In this document: positions 59,064 through 64,000 of the stretch, one piece after another
Position numbering within the stretch: position 1 is the stretch's first letter
Layout: every line of letters begins with the position of its first letter
Source: Tridacna crocea
Taxonomy: Eukaryota > Mollusca > Bivalvia > Cardiida > Cardiidae
Length of the DNA stretch: 64,000 nt
Assembly (NCBI GenBank): GCA_943736015.1
Contig: OX031057.1
Location: forward strand, 56,396,001-56,460,000
Reading direction: 5' to 3'
Position numbers and translations under genes: made by a program
The notes under the pieces: generated by a model
The model's database searches: none
What the model was told of the DNA's origin: nothing
Seen by the model: the letters and a program-made list of their open reading frames with translations, nothing else

Positions 59064-60351
59064 TTAACCCATTACCACACAATTCCTACTTTTGAAGACC
59101 CTGAGAAAGAAGCCTGTAACCAAGAAGCCTGGTAACCAGCATTTTTTCCTTTTCCCACAATGTTTTCTACCATTCACAAAACAAATTTTCATTCACTTTT
59201 ATTTTGTTGTCTGCAAATGCTTTTGATTTGGACAAACCTAAAATTTTGTCGTTTGGTAATGAGTTAAGCGACAACATTTTGAGTTCAAACAATCAAAACC
59301 ATTTGCAGATGACAAATTAAATGTAGCTAAAATGATGACATATGTCTGATATAGGGTAGAAACATTTAAAAGGAGAAATTCCTGGTTACCAGCATATCCT
59401 TTTCCCCCAATGTTTTCAATTGCTTTATTATTTAGAGTTGTTAAAAGTCGGGATTGTGTGGTACAAGACAAGGTATTAGTAAGTTTACTGTTTCGGTCCG
59501 AAATCAGAATCCACGTTCTGCAATAGCCATTTAATTCTTTAATTCTTGACCAAACGACAAATTTATAGACTGGTTCAATTTGAAAGCATTGCAGACGACC
59601 AATAAATGTGGCTGAATCATCGAAATTTGATTCGGGAAGGGTAGAAAACATTGTGGGAAAAGGAGAAAATGCTGGTTACCAGCATTTTCTCCTTTTCCCA
59701 CAATGTTTTCAAAAGGCTTCTATCCTAGGGTCGTCAAAAGTCGTCAATGTGTGGTTAAGGGTTAACAGACGACAAAATCTAGGCCTCGTGCAAACTGAAA
59801 CCAAACTGTAATGTGGCTCAAATGGTGCAATTTTTGAAAACATTTTTGAGAACATTGTGGGAGAAGGACAAAATGCTGGTTACCAATATTTTCTCCTTTA
59901 CCCACAATGATTTCAAGAGACTTCTGTCCCTGTGTCTTCAAAATGGGCATTTTTCTGTAAAGGGTTAAATTGCAATAAGCATTGGAAGAATTAAGATCCA
60001 TGGCCCTAAGTCACATAGAGGGCCCTGTAGCATCCAAAAAGACAGTGCAGGTGTCAAACGAGACTCAGTGTGCCCTGTGGGTTTGCCGATACAGGCTCAG
60101 CAGAAGGTCACACATGGTGAATTTTACTCGATTGTCAATGTTGCAAAATACTAGTGGTGTGATACCCTGAGCGGGATCACACTCATGAAAAGTACCATTA
60201 TCGTCCGTTTGGTGGCAGCATTTTCTCCTTTTCATATAATGTTTTCTATCCCATCTCTAAACACTTGCACACTGAGCTACATTGAAATTGTCGTCTGTAA
60301 TTGATTTCAATTTGGATGGGGCTAAAATTTTGTCGTCTGGTAAAAGGTTTA
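59064..60351. repeat. M1 chain after lectin 3
   Basis: 59064-59267 is forward with an internal deletion of the left arm. 59264-59470 is reverse. 59539-59765 is reverse with a perfect palindrome. 59762-59968 is reverse and shares TTAA with its neighbour. 60213-60351 is a forward right half. It parallels 46716-47654, so the chain was copied as part of the lectin duplication. Confidence 0.75.
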
Positions 60352-60784
60352 GAAACCGTACACAAAGATTTGCAGAGCACAAAGGTACAAGGGAGGTAAC
60401 AGAAATCTATTTACGGTAACTAGATTATTTACCGTCTCTGAATTATTTCCCCTATCACTTACAAGTATACCACAACTTTTTTCCCCCGTCTGAATTATTT
60501 CCCCTGTCACTTACAAGCATGCCACACTATAGGTCCGCAAAAATGCCCCGATTTCGCCGATCTATGCCTTTCAGTAAACCCCCCTCTGTTTGCTTACTTT
60601 TCATTCCGCTATGTATGTGTCCGCGAAAGCCCTCTGTTTTTGTCTACTTTCCCCTCCGCTGAAGCCCTTTTTTCTTATATAGGCTCTGCTTTGGCTATCA
60701 AACACTTCACGAAAACTTTTCGTTTAACCTGATTATAATATGCACTAAAACAACCGACAGCCTATTATCAAACTTCGTATCAAC
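60352..60784. other. no gene seen
   Basis: 60350-60410 matches about 48368-48420 (GAAACCGTACACAAAGATTTG). Then comes unique sequence with a CTGAATTATTTCCCCT repeat (60438 and 60490). Confidence 0.4.
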
Positions 60785-60789
60785 AACAG
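60785..60789 (+). other. left target-site duplication AACAG
   Basis: Five bases adjoining the first CACGGTG; the same five bases adjoin the right end at 62405-62409. Confidence 0.7.
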
Positions 60790-61345
60790 CACGGTGAGGA
60801 AACTACATAGACGGAGCCATTGGCTCTGTTAAGGAAATCTTGTGTGGGTTTTTCCGGTCACGTGCGGCGCCGTCAATATCGGCTGTTTCGGTGGACACGA
60901 AAACGTAAGTTTTCCATTTATTGTCAAAATTTGATTTTATACTGAACACTAGCGAGAAAAGGGGAATTGTATGAGGGGCCTATGACTTTCAACTTACTTC
61001 CTTGTCCGTAGGGAGTTCCAAGTCGGCGCGGTTTTGTCTGAAACACTTTTGCCGTGAGCCACGGCGAGGTAAACAAAGGTCATTTTCTATAATGACCACA
61101 GGCTTTCTATTGCTCTTTCTGCATAAATATTACTTATCTAAATGTTTACACCGTCCGAATGTATGAATTGATTATCTAATCCTTCCCCACTCACGAAAAA
61201 CAAAATTTGAATCAAAATAAAAAAAATTGAGAAAAAATAAACAATGGCTCCGTCCATATCGGCCGGCTCTGTCTATATCGGCTGGCTCCGCTGTATGAGG
61301 GTGAGTTTTAGAAGCGACGTATATGCACAATTGAAACAAAACTCA

Positions 61346-61378
61346 TACACACACACACCCACACACACACACACACAA
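61346..61378 (+). repeat. (AC)n microsatellite
   Basis: Alternating AC run with one CCC interruption in the loop of the inverted-repeat element. Confidence 0.85.
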
Positions 61379-61554
61379 TTCGCTTTATTTTCTTTCGCAC
61401 GGGAACGCGGACGACCGAGGTGAGTACAATAGCTCTTCACACTTCGTGCAGTCAAGCTAAAAGTAAGTACTCAAGTCTGGAGTGTCAACTTCAGACATAC
61501 CTGCAAAACTTTTACAAAGGTTATTCTCAAATATTGGTTTTATTCAGTTTTGCG

Positions 61555-61775
61555 TCCCCCAAGCTGTTAAACTGGTATTGAGACGAATGGATCGGTAAGT
61601 GGGAGGAAACGGGAGTACCCCGGGAGTATCCCGGGAAAAACACCCGACACACCCGCAAGCAGAACTTGGCTTGTCCACGTTGTCCGAGAGTGCCCTGTAC
61701 CCACAGGGTGATATGGTCGAATGATCAAGAGCACTGAAGTCAACCACTTTAACCACTCAACCACGTGACCGCCCT
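61555..61775 (-). repeat. tRNA-derived SINE inside the foldback element
   Basis: The minus strand reads GTGGTTGAGTGGTTAAAG (A-box-like) near 61760 and GATCATTCGACC (weak B-box-like) near 61720. The body contains CCCGGGATACTCCCGGGG and TTTCCTCCCACTTACC. Confidence 0.55.
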
Positions 61776-62477
61776 TTTTGAAATGATAGATGGTTCGAGA
61801 AAAGCATCACCATTCCAAAAATAACTTTCAAAAAATCTAACTTTTGACTGGTAAACCCAATAGCGAAAAAAACCTATCGCTTCTAAAACTCGCCCTCATA
61901 CAGCGGAGCCAGCCGATATAGACAGAGCCGGCCGATATGGACGGAGCCATTGTTTATTTTTTCTCAATTTTTTTTATTTTGATTCAAATTTTGTTTTTCG
62001 TGAGTGGGGAAGGATTAGATAATCAATTCATACATTCGGACGGTGTAAACATTTAGATAAGTAATTTTTATGCAGAAAGAGCAATAGAAAGCCTGTGGTC
62101 ATTATAGAAAACGACCTTTGTTTACCTCACCGTGGCTCACGGCAAAAGTGTTTCAGACAAAACCACGCCGACTTGGAACTCGCAACGGACAAGGAAGTAA
62201 GTTGAAAGTCATAGGTCCCTCATACAATTCCACTTTTCTCGCTAGTGTTCAGTATAAAATCAAATTTTGACAATAAATGGGAGACTTACGTTTTCGTGTC
62301 CACCGAAACAGCCGATATTGACGGCGCCGCACGTGACCGGAAAAACCCACACAAGATTTCCTTAACAGAGCCAATGGCTCCGTCTATGTAGTTTCCTCAC
62401 CGTGAACAGGTAACAACCAATGCTAACGACTCGGGTTTCTACCCGGTTCGCGATTTCGTAAGATATAGGATCTGGTA

Positions 62478-62608
62478 TGTTGGTTTTTGAGATAACAATT
62501 CATTAAACGAGTCTACAAAATGTATAAAGCCAGCCTTTGGCGAACTTGATAACATTTTTTTTTGTGGACGAGTTTAATAATTTTTTACCTCAAAAACCAA
62601 CGAGTGTC
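62478..62608. repeat. short inverted repeat
   Basis: TTGGTTTTTGAGATAACAAT ... ACGAGTCTACAAAA faces TTTTTGTGGACGAGTTTAAT ... CTCAAAAACCAAC. A single arm of the same family is at 50703-50770. Confidence 0.6.
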
Positions 62609-62822
62609 AGATTCTTTTTGTCACATTACTGATTAACAAGAAGATATTGAATAAGAAACCATCACATAAACTGTTTTAGTGTCGAAGTATGAATGGGACG
62701 AACTGACTTGAAATTGTGGACCATTGTCCAAAGTAATTACCCAGGGGCAGTTTGACGTATTAGATGTAAAAGATAACGTAACTTGCCCATGACATACTCA
62801 AAACGTTCTACTATAATAATTG

Positions 62823-63040
62823 GCTTGCAACATGGGAAAAGGGACATTTGCGTAAAGTGTCGTCTCGGATCAGCCTGCGCAGTCCGCGCAGGCTAATCCA
62901 AGACGGAACTTTGCGATTGCATTAGATTTTGTGCTCCAGTACACTTACGCAAAATTGCATAAAAACGGAAAGCGGAATGCGCAGGCGACACTTTACGCAA
63001 ATGTCCGAATGCCCCTTTTCGCGTGTTGCTCGCCATATAG
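62823..63040. repeat. M3 palindromic MITE
   Basis: Starts GGCTTGCAACATGGGAAAAG and ends TTTTCGCGTGTTGCTCGCCATAT. The right arm has lost part of its inner hairpin. Confidence 0.7.
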
Positions 63041-63087
63041 TCCTTAGGTTTATCGACCATTACTCGTAAGGTTTGGAAACTTGCAGC

Positions 63088-63265
63088 AAAAAAGGAGAAA
63101 ATACTGGTAACCATCAGTTTATCCTCTTTCTATAATTCTTTTTAGATCTATCCGTTATTTTGAAAAAAAAAAAAAGATGAGCCGCATTAATTTTATTGTT
63201 TGTTTGCCAATGCTTCCAATTTGGAAAAGTGCGATATTTCATTTATATTATGGTAAAGGGTTAGA
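63088..63265 (+). repeat. diverged M1 MITE
   Basis: AAGGAGAAAATACTGGTAACC, then CCAATGCTTCCAATTTGGAAAAG and TGGTAAAGGGTTA. The left end is missing. Confidence 0.65.
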
Positions 63266-63273
63266 ATACATAT

Positions 63274-63620
63274 GAGTAATCTTTTAAAGAAAAGTAGATT
63301 AGATGGATCCATAATAATAACTTGGCTTGCAACACGCGAAAAAGGGCATTCGGACATTTCCGTAAGGTGTCGTCTCGGATCAGGCTGTGCAGTCCGCACA
63401 AGATGATCCGAGACAACACTTTCCGATCTTGTGAGGTATTTTGTTTCAAGCAAGTCTACTGTGGGACAAAACCTAATGTTGACGTAAAGTGCCGTCTCGG
63501 ATTAGCTGCGCAGGCTGATCCGAGATGCCACTTTACGCAAATGTCTAAATGTCCCTTTTCGCGTGTTGAAGGCCAAATATTGTAAGTCCATCTAATCTAT
63601 TTTTCTTTAAAAGACTACTC
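63274..63620. repeat. M3 nested inside another palindrome
   Basis: Outer arms AGTAATCTTTTAAAGAAAAG... (63275-63308) and ...TTTTTCTTTAAAAGACTACT (63588-63620) are inverted copies. Between them sits an M3 (about 63322-63575) with CACGCG / CGCGTG ends and paired GTCTCGGAT blocks. Confidence 0.7.
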
Positions 63621-63631
63621 AGTCATGAAGT

Positions 63632-64000
63632 AAATACAGAAATTGAGTTGTCATACAGAAAATTGAGTTGCCATGCAGAAAATTTAGTTGTCATACAGAA
63701 AACTGAGTTGCTGTACAAAAAATTGAGTTGTCATACAGAAAATTGAGTTGCCATGCAGAAAATAGAGTTGATATACTGAAAACTGAGTTGCACTTAAGAA
63801 AATTGAGTTGTCATACAGAAAATTGTGTTACTACGCAGAAAATTGAGTTACCATGCAGTAAATTGAGTTGCCATGCAGAAAACTGAGTTGACCTAAAGAA
63901 AATTGTGTTGACATACAGAAAATTGAGTTGCCATGCAGAAAATTGAGTTGCCATGCAGTAAATTGAGTTGCCATGCAGAAAATTGAGTTGGCATGCAGAA
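63632..64000 (+). repeat. ~20-bp minisatellite running off the window
   Basis: About 18 units of CAGAAAATTGAGTTG(T/C)CAT(A/G). Variants alternate TCATA and CCATG. The array continues past the last base. Confidence 0.9.

Larger units (their letters stand above)
60790..62404. mobile_element. long-inverted-repeat DNA transposon, Transib/RAG-like ends
   Basis: Arms 60790-61317 and 61877-62404 (~528 bp each) are inverted copies with few differences. The outer limit is sharp: both arms start CACGGTGAGGAAACTAC, and similarity stops at that C. Flanks are AACAG on both sides. A CAC(N)GTG-type heptamer with a 5-bp duplication fits the Transib superfamily, source of the RAG recombinase and its CACAGTG signal. 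Chapaev/CMC and hAT elements differ in duplication length. No transposase ORF; the ~560-bp centre holds an AC microsatellite and a SINE. The interior repeats GG(C/A)TCCG(T/C)CTATATCGGC-like motifs. Superfamily assignment is inference. Confidence 0.75.

Noticed and set aside
2013-63114. Many ORFs encoding ENIVGKGENAG.QHFLLFPQCF-like peptides
   Set aside because: This is the translation of the M1 palindrome, seen on both strands in dozens of copies; not a protein family.
62893-63585. ORFs across the M3 palindromes
   Set aside because: They translate inverted-repeat sequence on both strands with no domain.

Overview
The window is animal nuclear DNA: AT-rich and intron-containing, with metazoan protein families (C-type lectin domains; an EGF-like/FN3-like receptor) and very dense short palindromic transposons. 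A bivalve mollusc is most likely, perhaps a Dreissena-like heterodont. That is inferred from the repeat style and the lectin expansion; no marker gene confirms it. Only four intact host genes can be supported, all on the + strand. Most of the other 64 kb is transposon-derived.

Layout. 1-5.8 kb: chains of a palindromic TTAA-flanked MITE, called M1 here. 5.87-8.54 kb: a two-exon gene for a small type I membrane protein (signal peptide, EGF-like, FN3-like, TM segment, long tail). 8.6-16.3 kb: more M1, a second palindrome family (M2), a third (M3), a tRNA-derived SINE split by an M1, and tandem-repeat elements. 16.5-24.7 kb: a tandem-repeat element split by an almost complete LTR retrotransposon on the minus strand (17713-24208). 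Its pol order is protease-integrase-RT-RNase H, as in Gmr1-type Ty3/gypsy elements. 25-29 kb: three blocks of ~145-175 bp tandem repeats, then a SINE.

30.4-60.2 kb: a tandem C-type lectin locus. Three genes (31310-35283, 39127-46613, 54961-58959) each have four coding exons with the same phases and encode 196 residues. One carries EPN and two carry QPN at the sugar-binding tripeptide. A disabled last exon (51116-51345) and a truncated first-exon copy (about 54538-54616) record unequal duplication. An M1 copy ends about 53 bp before every lectin start codon.

60.8-62.4 kb: an inverted-repeat element with ~528 bp arms, CACGGTG termini and a 5-bp target duplication, as expected of a non-autonomous Transib/RAG-like transposon. 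62.4-64 kb: nested palindromes and a ~20-bp minisatellite that runs off the window.

The four genes would work at the cell surface or be secreted, the lectins probably as carbohydrate-binding recognition proteins. No tRNA, rRNA, CRISPR or prokaryotic operon was seen. Boundaries of degenerate repeats are approximate.
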